46,808 bases of DNA from Giesbergeria sp. (GCF_028686475.1 NZ_JAQUCA010000024.1:1-46808), one strand, 5' to 3'; positions 33,717-41,122 are shown, counted from the first letter of the stretch. Notes: generated by a model not told the origin, from the letters alone. Numbers and translations are program-made.

Positions 33717-34091
33717 ATGCACCGTGACATGGATGTCATTCGACAGATCGCACTAGCAACAGCAGAGTTAAACCATAGCCAAGCGCTGCAAAGTCTTGAC
33801 GGAATTGATGACCACACCTTTGCAATGCACGCGCAATGGATGGCAGAAGCTGGGCTTGTCCACGCCAGCTTGTCACCACCAAATAGCAAGGCTCCTGCTA
33901 GGTTTGCTGTGGTGTTTCGACTTACATGGGCTGGATGTGAATTTGCTGATGCAGTACGTAGTGAATCAACTTGGAGCATGGCCAAGACCAAGGTGCTAGG
34001 GCCTGGCATGTCATTCACCTTCGATGTGCTCAAGGACTGGCTCAAAGCCGAGATTGCCCAAGGCTTTCCGGCCTTGCGGCAGCTTACTTAA
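33717..34091 (+). CDS. DUF2513-family protein
   Basis: A 124-residue plus-strand protein from ATG 33717. It fits DUF2513: MHRDMDVIRQIALATAEL at the start, AMHAQWMAEAGLVHA in the middle, and RLTWAGCEFADAVRSESTW as the most conserved segment. These small phage/prophage proteins have a winged-helix-like pattern and unknown function. It overlaps the end of the minus-strand gene 34011-34559 by 81 bp, tail to tail. Confidence 0.75.
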   Translation: MHRDMDVIRQIALATAELNHSQALQSLDGIDDHTFAMHAQWMAEAGLVHASLSPPNSKAPARFAVVFRLTWAGCEFADAVRSESTWSMAKTKVLGPGMSFTFDVLKDWLKAEIAQGFPALRQLT

Positions 34092-34559
34092 CAGGCTGCG
34101 CAATTCCAGTGCGCCAGCCAACAAGCCAGCCTTGCTGGTGTCACTCATTGCAACCACGTCTGCCAAATCTATCGGAAACGTGATGTGTGAACCGGCCAAT
34201 TCCATCCACCGCGCCACCAGTGCAGCCAGAATATCCGGCGTAGTTTGTCTGTTTGACTCGGGCAACACGGCATCCCCAGCAGGCGCAGCGCACGATCTTT
34301 CCAATGGACTCACGTTCTGGCCATCGTGCGGAGAGCCAACATGGCTAAGGCTATCGGAAGCATTGGAAGGCTGGCAGGCATACGGCCTGCCCAGATAAAG
34401 CGCCAGACTCTGCTGGAGAAACACCGCGTCGCTTGTCGCTAGGCGGTAACGCGCCACCGTTCCATCGGGCAAGCCAAGTCCAATCGCGATATCGCCAGTC
34501 TTGGGACAGCGACTGGTAGCACAGCGCACCGATGCTGGTTGGTAGGTTGGCGGAATCAT
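34011..34559 (-). CDS. Leftward early protein of unknown function
   Basis: A 182-residue protein; the start at ATG 34559 shares a base with the CII-like stop (TGATG). The C-terminal part (PDILAALVARWMELAGSHIT, FPIDLADVVAMSD) is helical. No family recognised. The position downstream of the cII-like gene is comparable to early genes that lie between cII and O in lambdoid phages. Confidence 0.55.
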   Translation of the reverse strand: MIPPTYQPASVRCATSRCPKTGDIAIGLGLPDGTVARYRLATSDAVFLQQSLALYLGRPYACQPSNASDSLSHVGSPHDGQNVSPLERSCAAPAGDAVLPESNRQTTPDILAALVARWMELAGSHITFPIDLADVVAMSDTSKAGLLAGALELRSLLSKLPQGRKALGNLGFEPVLEHIEGE

Positions 34560-35122
34560 CACTTCCCCCCAGCCTTTGGCGTTTCGCGGCGCAGGGCGCG
34601 CATCGAGGCTTGGGCATCACCGATGGCTTCAATCAGCCCAGCGGCCATGAAATTCACCCGGTTCTCTTCGCTGATGCTCACTGATTCGAGTGGGCCAGAG
34701 CCGTCAGCCGTTGCCCGGTGAATGGGGTCTGCCAGCGCTTTCATCAGGTTGGAGAACTCAGCAGCCAGATTGGTAAGTGCTTCATAGGGGGTCAGCACAT
34801 CCGGGCGGCGAGCGCAGGGGATGGCGACATAGCCCAGTTCGGCAGCAATGGCTTGCAGCAAAGACACATCGCGGGTGATTTTTTGCAGCTTGATGCACTC
34901 CCACATCGTGAGGTGGTACTGGCTGTTATTTGGGTTCACTTTGTGGGCCAGCACCCCTTTGGATATCCCCATTGCTTCAGCGATAGCTGCTAACCCACCG
35001 GGGAACTCATGAACCATGCGGTGGACAGTCTCGTCCACACTGGGCCAGCCGCCATCACCATCTGTTTGATCCACTCCGGCTATATAGCTCTCAGGGGTGG
35101 TGATCGAGATACTTGGTCGCAT
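34559..35122 (-). CDS. CII-like phage regulator
   Basis: A 187-residue protein with GTGAGGTG before ATG 35122. Residues about 28-80 (DETVHRMVHEFPGGLAAIAE, AMGISKGVLAHKVNPNNSQY, HLTMWECIKLQKITRD) match the CII-type phage regulatory protein family, with a helix-turn-helix at AMGISKGVLAHKVN. It follows the Cro-like gene, as cII follows cro in lambda. In such phages it activates the repressor promoter and favours lysogeny. The C-terminal half is not recognised. Confidence 0.7.
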   Translation of the reverse strand: MRPSISITTPESYIAGVDQTDGDGGWPSVDETVHRMVHEFPGGLAAIAEAMGISKGVLAHKVNPNNSQYHLTMWECIKLQKITRDVSLLQAIAAELGYVAIPCARRPDVLTPYEALTNLAAEFSNLMKALADPIHRATADGSGPLESVSISEENRVNFMAAGLIEAIGDAQASMRALRRETPKAGGK

Positions 35123-35147
35123 GAAAACACCTCACTTCAATCAAAAA

Positions 35148-35396
35148 TCAAACCTGCTTTTCCAGCCGTCGCTTGGCCCAGTTCAGGAGCAAGCTCCAGT
35201 CAATGTCTGGCCGCAGGGACTCGCAGCTCACCTTCCCACTAGAGTGGGTATCGATGTGCAAACAAAGGATTTCTCCCAGTCGCTGCCCGTTGCACACCGC
35301 TTTTCTCAGATATCCAACCGACGTGTTGCACCGCCGAGCGAAGTCTTGTTGCTCTCGCGTGTCGAGGGAGTTCAGGTAAGCAGTCAGGATGTGCAT
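35148..35396 (-). CDS. Cro-like repressor (YdaS family)
   Basis: An 82-residue protein with MHILTAYLNSLDTREQQDFA, a helix-turn-helix (RRCNTSVGYLRKAVCNGQRL) and the C-terminal CESLRPDIDW typical of YdaS/Cro-like proteins. It is divergent from the CI-like gene with the operator region between them. A ribosome-binding site is weak and the first operator is only 10 nt upstream, so the leader must be very short. Confidence 0.8.
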   Translation of the reverse strand: MHILTAYLNSLDTREQQDFARRCNTSVGYLRKAVCNGQRLGEILCLHIDTHSSGKVSCESLRPDIDWSLLLNWAKRRLEKQV

Positions 35397-35405
35397 CCGA
35401 AAAGT

Positions 35406-35466
35406 TTACCAGATGGTAAGCATCATAAACACAAAGATTACCTTTTGGGCATTTACCCAAAGGTAA
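35406..35466. promoter_or_regulatory. OR-like operator region between cro and cI
   Basis: Three sites follow the rule TTACC-N4-GGTAA: 35406-35419 (centre AGAT, perfect), 35438-35451 (TTACC-TTTT-GGGCA, degenerate) and 35453-35466 (centre CAAA, perfect). A minus-strand -10 box TATGAT for cro is at 35427-35422, between the first two sites. Three operators between divergent cro and repressor genes is the lambda OR arrangement. Confidence 0.75.
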
Positions 35467-35507
35467 TAAATAGAAACAATCCGTTCTTTACACCTCTCGG
35501 AGGAAAT

Positions 35508-36008
35508 ATGAAAGACATCAAGGAACACCGCCGCCAACGGCTGGACGAATTGATTGCCATGACCTACCACGGGGATCGTGGGGCAAAGAGAAAGGCTGCC
35601 GAGCGCATCGGCTGTGAGGCCAGCTATCTGTCCAGACTGTCGTCTGGTAACAGGCAAATGGGCGAAGAATTTCGGGCAAAAGTAGAGGAAGCTTTTGAGC
35701 TGCCTTGCGGGTGGCTGGATTTGCCAATCGGTACAACGCTCGAGATGTCGCAGACGGCAAATATCAGCAGCAGCTACATGTTGGTAGTCGATGGCATGAG
35801 CGATAGTCGGCCATGTGTGCGGGGAGAATCACCCGCTTACGGAGCTCAATCGCTCTCCGGCGGGAATGCTTGGCCATTCGTAGGCATTAGCCGCCTGGAG
35901 TGGGCCAAGCTGACCGAAAGCCAGCGCACCCATGCCGAAGCCTGCCTGCGAAATCTACTCGACTGCGTTCGCGAGAGCATGGGCCAAAAAACAGAGGCGG
36001 CGCAGTAA
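35508..36008 (+). CDS. CI-like lysogeny repressor without a cleavage domain
   Basis: A 166-residue protein with GGAGG before ATG 35508. The N-terminal part has a lambda-type helix-turn-helix (RKAAERIGCEASYLSRLSSG) followed by VEEAFELPCGWLDLP. The C-terminal half (GGNAWPFVGISRLEWAKLTE) is short and lacks the peptidase S24 domain found in RecA-cleaved repressors, so induction must work differently, for example by an antirepressor. The gene is flanked on both sides by matching operators. Confidence 0.8.
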   Translation: MKDIKEHRRQRLDELIAMTYHGDRGAKRKAAERIGCEASYLSRLSSGNRQMGEEFRAKVEEAFELPCGWLDLPIGTTLEMSQTANISSSYMLVVDGMSDSRPCVRGESPAYGAQSLSGGNAWPFVGISRLEWAKLTESQRTHAEACLRNLLDCVRESMGQKTEAAQ

Positions 36009-36067
36009 AGCGCTTGCTGATGGTGTGGAGGCTGCCATCGCTGCGGCGGTTCCCCACGTCCGTTAAA

Positions 36068-36090
36068 GCCGCCACTTGGCGGTTTTTTTT
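36068..36090 (+). terminator. Terminator of the cI gene
   Basis: GCCGCC, a short loop, GGCGG and eight T directly follow cI in the plus strand. It separates cI transcription from the second operator cluster. Confidence 0.85.
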
Positions 36091-36101
36091 GTGCAAATAA
36101 C

Positions 36102-36138
36102 TTACCAATAGGTAAATTTTTAGCTTACCTTCCGGTAA
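36102..36138. promoter_or_regulatory. OL-like operator pair
   Basis: Two perfect TTACC-N4-GGTAA sites at 36102-36115 (centre AATA) and 36125-36138 (centre TTCC), 23 bp apart. They share the rule of the sites left of cI. A rightward promoter is expected here, mirroring lambda PL; a TTGTGC (36090-36095) to GTAAAT (36113-36118) pair with 17-bp spacing is one candidate. Confidence 0.75.
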
Positions 36139-36215
36139 ACTAATTGCACCGGCCAGATGGTCAACCGGCAGCGCTGGAGCGCTGGGGAGGGCGTTGCACG
36201 CCCGTGGTTCCATCT

Positions 36216-36292
36216 CGCTCTTTAACAATTAGCCCTCTTCTGCCGCTACCGGGCTGGTAGCGGCAGACCAAGCCCTAGAGATAGGGCGTTTT
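36216..36292 (+). promoter_or_regulatory. nut-like antitermination site (boxA, hairpin) followed by a terminator
   Basis: CGCTCTTTAACA (36216-36227) equals the boxA consensus. Thirteen bases on, CTGCCGCTACC (36240-36250) and GGTAGCGGCAG (36256-36266) form a perfect 11-bp stem with loop GGGCT, a boxB-like position. Immediately after, GCCCTA-GAGA-TAGGGC with GTTTT (36272-36292) is terminator-like. A GGGCGT-TGC-ACGCCC hairpin lies just upstream (about 36189-36203). The arrangement fits early-transcript antitermination; the N-like protein is not identified. 36293-36422 shows nothing further that I can name. Confidence 0.65.
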
Positions 36293-36422
36293 GGTGGCAG
36301 TCTTTCCCAGCGCAGGGCCTCCACTAAAACTGTGGGGTAGGCCCAGCGTCTTGCGTAGAAGGGCCAATGCTTTCTCTTGATTTGACTCGCTCGCCGAAAG
36401 GGCTCTAAGTTAAACAGATAAG

Positions 36423-37220
36423 CTAGAGATTTCGATGGAGCAATTGACTTGTATCAACGCTTATGGTTATGGAAATATTTCGTTCCGGCTTTACTAAAAT
36501 ATTCCATTCATGATAATCGTTTGTTTTTACCTCATCTAGCAAGATTGGACTTATTCCTATATCTTGCAAATAGGCGATTCGATCATTCCCCCATCTTTCT
36601 TCATCAAAATCGAAACTCAATATTTCATGTTCTTTATTTAATAACGACTGCAGGTAGATAAGTTCGGATGACGAATAAAATTCCTCAGGCAAATAATCCA
36701 ATTTTTTCGCATTGCATTTATAACAAAGCATCACGATATTTCCTGGTTCTTTGCGTCCACCTTTAGCGAAAGGTACGTGATGATCCATTTGCAGACCATA
36801 AGGATGGTCGCAGGCATAACAACGCCCATCAAACAAATCAATTAATTTGTTGCGGAAATGATTAAAAATCAGGTCATTTCTATATTTATGATAAAATAAA
36901 TTACTATCTTCTTGTCGTGTACTTTTACTCACCTTCTGCTGACCACTGCGGCGCTTTCCTTTTGGCCTATCTTGACGCTGCAATATGGTTTTAATTGGTT
37001 TTGGCAAAGGTGGTGCGCCACATAACTCACGGACAGAAATCATTTCTCCTGTTTCCAAATCGATAGCATCCAAAATATTCTCATATAATAGAGAATTCAT
37101 GAACATACCACACTGAGTAAGTGCCGAACATTTTAATTCATCGTGCGGAACAAAGCCATGCATTATTTTCTCGCTAATATTCCTATTGTCTTCTAGGTAT
37201 TTTATTTTTAGTGTACGCAC
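36423..37220 (-). CDS. HNH endonuclease
   Basis: A 265-residue protein with a C-terminal HNH domain: FDGRCYACDHPYGLQMDHHV, AKGGRKEPGNIVMLCYKCN. The two CxxC pairs and DHH fit the zinc-stabilised HNH fold. The gene is clearly more AT-rich than its neighbours and points against the rightward early transcript, both signs of recent arrival as a selfish or exclusion nuclease. It sits between the nut-like site and the terminator at 37300. Confidence 0.8.
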   Translation of the reverse strand: MRTLKIKYLEDNRNISEKIMHGFVPHDELKCSALTQCGMFMNSLLYENILDAIDLETGEMISVRELCGAPPLPKPIKTILQRQDRPKGKRRSGQQKVSKSTRQEDSNLFYHKYRNDLIFNHFRNKLIDLFDGRCYACDHPYGLQMDHHVPFAKGGRKEPGNIVMLCYKCNAKKLDYLPEEFYSSSELIYLQSLLNKEHEILSFDFDEERWGNDRIAYLQDIGISPILLDEVKTNDYHEWNILVKPERNISITISVDTSQLLHRNL

Positions 37221-37299
37221 GTAATTTCCTTTAACGTCATATTTATAAAAATCTGAAAACTAAAGAGTGAAGCGTTTCACCCACTCTCACTTCTAACAC

Positions 37300-37326
37300 A
37301 GCCCGCTACACCAGCGGGCTTTTTTT
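37300..37326 (+). terminator. Intrinsic terminator in the rightward early region
   Basis: AGCCCGCT, ACACC loop, AGCGGGCT and six T on the plus strand. Similar AGCCCGC/GCGGGCT terminators recur at 40493 and 44454. Confidence 0.85.
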
Positions 37327-37427
37327 CGACCAAATTTTGGGAGGCATCGCCCCCCAACCACACCGGCCACCCGCCCCGGAACGGCGGGCAACAAAAACCA
37401 CGCCACTGAGGCGGTATGGAGAGTTAG

Positions 37428-37631
37428 ATGTTCAAATTTTTACTGCCGCTGATTGCGGCACTTCGGGTTCCACTAGACCGAACCAACGGGAGCTGGGACG
37501 TAGGTGTCGGCGTAGCGAAAGCCTACAACGGCTGCAAAAGTGAGCTTGTCCGTTACGCGGAGAAAAGTGCTGTGCAGAAAGCAAGTTCGCAAGCTGCTGC
37601 CGAAACTAAGCCAGCGCACGAGCAGGGTTAA
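37428..37631 (+). CDS. Small protein of the rightward early operon
   Basis: A 67-residue protein with GGAGAG before ATG 37428. The first 14 residues are hydrophobic (MFKFLLPLIAALRV), then LDRTNGSWDVGVGVAKAYNG and a charged alanine-rich tail. It could be a membrane-anchored small protein. It is bracketed by intrinsic terminators on both sides, so it forms its own transcription segment. Confidence 0.5.
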   Translation: MFKFLLPLIAALRVPLDRTNGSWDVGVGVAKAYNGCKSELVRYAEKSAVQKASSQAAAETKPAHEQG

Positions 37632-37638
37632 TAGTTCT

Positions 37639-37679
37639 CTTCTGCCGCTACCGGGCTGGTAGCGCGCAGAAGCATTTTT
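37639..37679 (+). terminator. Terminator sharing its hairpin with the nut-like site
   Basis: CTTCTGC-C-GCTACC, loop GGGCT, GGTAGC-GC-GCAGAAG, then CATTTTT. The core TCTGCCGCTACCGGGCTGGT repeats the hairpin at 36240-36266 exactly. Confidence 0.8.
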
Positions 37680-37843
37680 CTGCACTCAGGCGAGCGCCGT
37701 CTGGCCCAGCGTCTTGGCCGCGCTGCTTTTGAACTCCTTCGTTGTCGGAATGGTGCCCCATCCAATCCAGAGGGTACTCACCTAAGTGCAGATGGCGAAT
37801 GTGATAGAACCGGACGCTGTCTAATCAGCAACGGAGATCGCTC

Positions 37844-38383
37844 ATGGAAAAGACCTGCCTCAAATGCGGGAAAGTTGGCCATACCACCGGAAACCCATTG
37901 GATGCTTGTACACACTGCGGAGCCATTTATGCCAAAGTGGAAGCTGCCCATGCCAATGCTGGTTTACGCCCCAAGGCGGCACCTGCACCAGCCCCCATAC
38001 CAGAACTACCGGCTGGGCTGTTGGCCACTAGTAAGCGGGCTGCCACTGTAAAGGCAAGCCATACCAGCAGAGAGCAATTTGTAGAGCAGCTACGCCAAGA
38101 AAGCCTATACCCCACCACGCGCTGGTGGGTAAATGCAGTGCATAAGGTGGTAACGATTTTCTGCATCATCATGTGCGTCATCATCGCCATTGGGGCGCTC
38201 ATGTCGAGTTTCTTCTCGGGCAAAGCTGTACTGCTGGGCACTTTTATCGGCGCTGCCGTGTTTGGTATCTTTTGGCTTTTCTCGAAAATTTCTACCGAGT
38301 TAGCGATGGCGGTTGTTGATATGGCAGATGCCAGCGTGCGGACGGCCTACACCCAAGAATGCGGGGAGCAGGAAAAATCATGA
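37844..38383 (+). CDS. Zinc-ribbon membrane protein
   Basis: A 179-residue protein from ATG 37844 (ribosome-binding site CGGAGA). It begins with a zinc ribbon (KTCLKCGKVGH, ACTHCGAIY), continues with an alanine/proline linker and has two membrane segments at about 108-127 and 130-150 (VVTIFCIIMCVIIAIGAL and AVLLGTFIGAAVFGIFWLF). It overlaps the next gene by 4 bp. Function unknown; a membrane exclusion role would be a guess. Confidence 0.65.
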   Translation: MEKTCLKCGKVGHTTGNPLDACTHCGAIYAKVEAAHANAGLRPKAAPAPAPIPELPAGLLATSKRAATVKASHTSREQFVEQLRQESLYPTTRWWVNAVHKVVTIFCIIMCVIIAIGALMSSFFSGKAVLLGTFIGAAVFGIFWLFSKISTELAMAVVDMADASVRTAYTQECGEQEKS

Positions 38384-38919
38384 AAATCCGTCCAAACCGT
38401 CTTGCTCTATCAACGCTACTGGCCATAGCTGCAATCACCGCCCTACCGGCCCAAGCGCAGGATGTCACTTGCTACACGGTACGCGACAGTACAGGCAAAA
38501 TTATCGACCAAGCAGCCGATCCTCCGGTAGACCTAAGCAAGCGCATCAGCGAAACTGTGCCTCAAAAATATGGGGCAGGCAGCACGATGATGATTGGGTT
38601 ATCAGACTTTTCTTCTTGCAACAACAACACGAACACTGCTACAGAAACAAATGGATTCAGCGGTTACGCTGCCAGCAACCTTGGTACGAACTCGGGCCAA
38701 AACTACAGCAGTGGGGGTAGCTATACCAGAGGCAGCTCTCACCGTAGCAGTTACGACATTGGGCCTACAGCATCCAATACCTATATTGGAGGTAGTACAG
38801 GTGGGGGCCACACCTACGTGAAAGGTCACTACCGCAGCAACGGCACCTACGTTCAGCCATACATGCGTAGCAGTGGCAATTATGGGCGCAGCAGCGGTGG
38901 CGGCGGTAGAAAACGTTAA
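38380..38919 (+). CDS. Secreted Gly/Ser/Asn-rich protein
   Basis: A 179-residue protein from ATG 38380, overlapping the previous stop (ATGA). A clear signal peptide (LALSTLLAIAAITALPAQA, cut after AQA) is followed by a conserved-looking DVTCYTVRDSTGKIIDQA segment, and then a long low-complexity glycine, serine, asparagine and tyrosine-rich region. The protein should be exported to the periplasm. Coupling to a membrane protein suggests a joint envelope function; no family recognised. Confidence 0.65.
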   Translation: MKIRPNRLALSTLLAIAAITALPAQAQDVTCYTVRDSTGKIIDQAADPPVDLSKRISETVPQKYGAGSTMMIGLSDFSSCNNNTNTATETNGFSGYAASNLGTNSGQNYSSGGSYTRGSSHRSSYDIGPTASNTYIGGSTGGGHTYVKGHYRSNGTYVQPYMRSSGNYGRSSGGGGRKR

Positions 38920-38977
38920 TACGGCAATGTCTGAGTTCTGGTAACCTGAACTGATACCTAGCACAGGAGCACACATC

Positions 38978-39202
38978 ATGCACGCAACAGTCGAGCGCAA
39001 AAAGACCCCGAAATCGCGCCAGAAACAGCAAATCAACTACTACGTAGCACCCTCCTACTCACTCGCTTCGCCAGCAGGGAAAAAGGCGGTGGAGGAGCTT
39101 AAACAAAGGCTAATTGCCAACCCTAAGTTGGCCAATGAGTTCTACCAAGACGCAGGCATCCTGACTGCCGACGGCAAGCTGTCTGAACGCTATGGTGGTT
39201 GA
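38978..39202 (+). CDS. Probable antitoxin of an ADP-ribosyltransferase-like module
   Basis: A 74-residue protein after CAGGAG. The N terminus is basic (HATVERKKTPKSRQKQQINY), then comes ASPAGKKAVEELKQRLIANP and ANEFYQDAGILTADGKLSER, an arrangement found in small partner proteins directly before the gene type at 39192. It overlaps that gene by 11 bp, so the pair is translated together. The antitoxin role is inferred from gene order. Confidence 0.5.
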   Translation: MHATVERKKTPKSRQKQQINYYVAPSYSLASPAGKKAVEELKQRLIANPKLANEFYQDAGILTADGKLSERYGG

Positions 39203-39821
39203 AAATTCTTCATGGGCGACCGACCTGTACCAGCGGCGCTCTGGTCTGGTGCTTGGATTCCACGGCTGCGATCAAGCGGTGGGCGAGGCTGTGTTGCGTG
39301 GAAAACAGACGCACCTAGCACCGAGCACAAATGATTACGACTGGCTAGGCGGTGGTGTTTACTTCTGGGAAAACGACCCACAGCGTGCGATGGAATTTGC
39401 TACTGAGGCCAGCAAGAAGCCTCACTTGAGCAAAGGGCGCATTAAAAAACCGTTTGTGATTGGTGCTGTAATTGATTTGGGCTTGTGCCTAGACCTACTG
39501 GAGCGTGCCGGTCTGGATGAGTTGAAAGAAGCCTACGACTTCTTTCATGCCACATACATCCCAAACAAGAAGCACCCCGTCTTTCCAGAAAATCAAGGGA
39601 AAGATCGTGGCGCACGATTTTTAGATGCTGCGGTGATAGACACCCTGCACACACTACGGTCAAAAGTCAACGAGTCCCCTTACGACTCGGTACGCGGTGC
39701 ATTCTGGGAAGGTGGCGAGCTGTACCCCGGCGCGGGGTTTGACAAGAAAAGCCACATCCAAATTGCGGTGCGTAACCCACAAGCCTGCATTAAAGGCTAC
39801 TTCAGGCCATTGCCTGAGTAA
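39192..39821 (+). CDS. ADP-ribosyltransferase-fold (PARP-like) protein, probable toxin
   Basis: A 209-residue protein. The N-terminal LVLGFHGCDQAVGEAVLRGK, then YDWLGGGVYFWENDPQRAME, gives the H-G then G-[VI]-Y-F-x-E pattern of small PARP-like or DUF3990-type folds. The middle (FVIGAVIDLGLCLDLLERAG) and C-terminal SHIQIAVRNPQACIKGYFRP continue that family. Such proteins often modify a cellular target and are partnered with an upstream neutraliser, as here. Target and activity are unknown. Confidence 0.6.
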   Translation: MVVENSSWATDLYQRRSGLVLGFHGCDQAVGEAVLRGKQTHLAPSTNDYDWLGGGVYFWENDPQRAMEFATEASKKPHLSKGRIKKPFVIGAVIDLGLCLDLLERAGLDELKEAYDFFHATYIPNKKHPVFPENQGKDRGARFLDAAVIDTLHTLRSKVNESPYDSVRGAFWEGGELYPGAGFDKKSHIQIAVRNPQACIKGYFRPLPE

Positions 39822-39836
39822 ACAGGCTCTCTCGCT

Positions 39837-40307
39837 TTAATCACTGAGCCAGCCCAGCACTCCAGCGGGCAGTTGGCCCTTGCCATCAGGGTCTCGACCT
39901 TGCTCGTTGATTACATCGTTGTAGGCCGCATGGCGCATGTTTTTAGCGACCAACACATCATCTTCTGCCACGATGGTTTGATAGACATTGTGCAGCGCGG
40001 CATCGTCATATTGACTTTGGCGCGCCAGCAACCGGGCATATTCCCGGCGCAAACTCGATGCAATCGATACCTTAGAAGATGGGTCTAGCACCACATCCAA
40101 AGCCTGCAAAGCGGCAAACACAATGCCTGCACTGATGGCCCAACTTTGTTGTGCAGCCATCACCGCCGACACAGCCCCGGTACCGCTTATTACTGACACA
40201 AATTTGAGAGCAGCACCTGTGCGCCGCCACAAAGTGCATTGGCGCTCCAGCACGCGCACGGCATAACGCAAGTTAAAAAGGGTGTCGTCACGGCTGGTCT
40301 GCGGCAT
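39837..40307 (-). CDS. SLATT-like two-helix membrane protein
   Basis: A 156-residue minus-strand protein. After an N-terminal helix (LRYAVRVLERQCTLWRRTGA) it has two hydrophobic spans (LKFVSVISGTGAVSAVMAA and WAISAGIVFAALQALDVVL) and a helical C-terminal region (LRREYARLLARQSQYDDAAL). This order fits SLATT-type proteins, which are linked to defence systems as membrane effectors. Orientation opposite to the surrounding operon suggests lysogenic expression, perhaps for superinfection exclusion. Confidence 0.55.
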   Translation of the reverse strand: MPQTSRDDTLFNLRYAVRVLERQCTLWRRTGAALKFVSVISGTGAVSAVMAAQQSWAISAGIVFAALQALDVVLDPSSKVSIASSLRREYARLLARQSQYDDAALHNVYQTIVAEDDVLVAKNMRHAAYNDVINEQGRDPDGKGQLPAGVLGWLSD

Positions 40308-40310
40308 GGT

Positions 40311-40391
40311 TTACCTCCCGGTAGGTGGTGGGCGTGGCGGTGGTGGTCTTGGTGGCACCTGTGCCTGCCCAGGAATGATCTGTAATGGCAT
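40311..40391 (-). CDS. Proline-rich 26-residue small ORF upstream of the SLATT-like gene
   Basis: ATG 40391 opens MPLQIIPGQAQVPPRPPPP and ends 3 nt before the next start codon, so its last codons (GGGAGG) form the ribosome-binding site of the SLATT-like gene. It may be a leader peptide or a partner of the membrane protein. Confidence 0.4.
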   Translation of the reverse strand: MPLQIIPGQAQVPPRPPPPRPPPTGR

Positions 40392-40492
40392 TTTTAAACT
40401 CTTGGTGTTATGGAAGACCCAAGAATAGCGCATCCCAGTACGCGCTTAAAAGCTGGGTGGCACCTCGGAAATAGACGGGGACTTTTAACCAC

Positions 40493-40517
40493 AGCCCGCC
40501 CAGTGCGGGCTTTTTTT
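40493..40517 (+). terminator. Intrinsic terminator before the four-gene rightward operon
   Basis: AGCCCGC, five-base loop, GCGGGCT and seven T, followed 18 nt later by a good ribosome-binding site and the next gene start. Genes beyond it need antitermination or their own promoter. Confidence 0.85.
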
Positions 40518-40534
40518 CGCCCCAAAGGAGCCAC

Positions 40535-41122
40535 ATGGATCCCCTGACGACACTACTACCCACCGCACCATCCAACCGCCTCATCGGACTGTGTGGCCCC
40601 GATGCCGACAGCCGGGCCAAGGTCATGGCCACGCTGTCCCATAGCTACCGCTACCGCCCAGTCTCAGTTCGCATGTGCATCGCAGCTCAAGCCTGTATGC
40701 GCTGGCGTGTGCCCCTCAACACCTTCATTACCCCAGAGACGCACGAGCAGCCGCAAGAAAAACTAGCACTGTGCCGCTGCGACAGCGATGCGTTTTTGCT
40801 GCACCTGCAAAGCCAGCAGTTGGGCATCGACCTGCAAGTGCCACGCACCCCGGCAGAAATCATGCACTGGTGGCGACAGTACCGTGGCTGCACCTACTGG
40901 CACTTCCTGCTAACCAGCCGGGCGCATCTACTGCTACAGCCACCGCATTCCAACGTAGCGCTAGATGCGAGCACGCCCGATCTGCAACGTTTTGTCGCTA
41001 CTGCTGGCGGGGAGCTTTGGCATATCGGCAGCGGCTACACACCACAGTCCAACTTCCATGTGCAGCGCGTGGGCGACGCTTGGATGTGCGACGTGATGCC
41101 AAGAGAGGCAGTGGACTTATGA
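40535..41122 (+). CDS. dNMP-kinase-like phage protein with degenerate P-loop
   Basis: A 195-residue protein with AAAGGAG before ATG 40535. The overall order resembles phage deoxynucleoside monophosphate kinases: RLIGLCGPDADSRAKVMATL at the P-loop position, RTPAEIMHWWRQYRG in the substrate-helix position and a GGELWHIGSG strand. The P-loop is not usable: the lysine and following Ser/Thr of GxxGxGK[ST] are missing. It may be an inactive relative with a regulatory role. Confidence 0.4.
   Translation: MDPLTTLLPTAPSNRLIGLCGPDADSRAKVMATLSHSYRYRPVSVRMCIAAQACMRWRVPLNTFITPETHEQPQEKLALCRCDSDAFLLHLQSQQLGIDLQVPRTPAEIMHWWRQYRGCTYWHFLLTSRAHLLLQPPHSNVALDASTPDLQRFVATAGGELWHIGSGYTPQSNFHVQRVGDAWMCDVMPREAVDL

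Noticed and set aside
33599-34045. 148-codon minus-strand frame
   Set aside because: Antisense to the DUF2513 gene, whose conserved pattern is clear.
40311-40324. TTACCTCCCGGTAG, a near match to the CI operator rule upstream of the SLATT-like gene
   Set aside because: It coincides with the end of the proline-rich small ORF and the ribosome-binding site GGGAGGTAA, which explain the sequence; 9 of 10 constrained bases match, so it is kept only as a remark.
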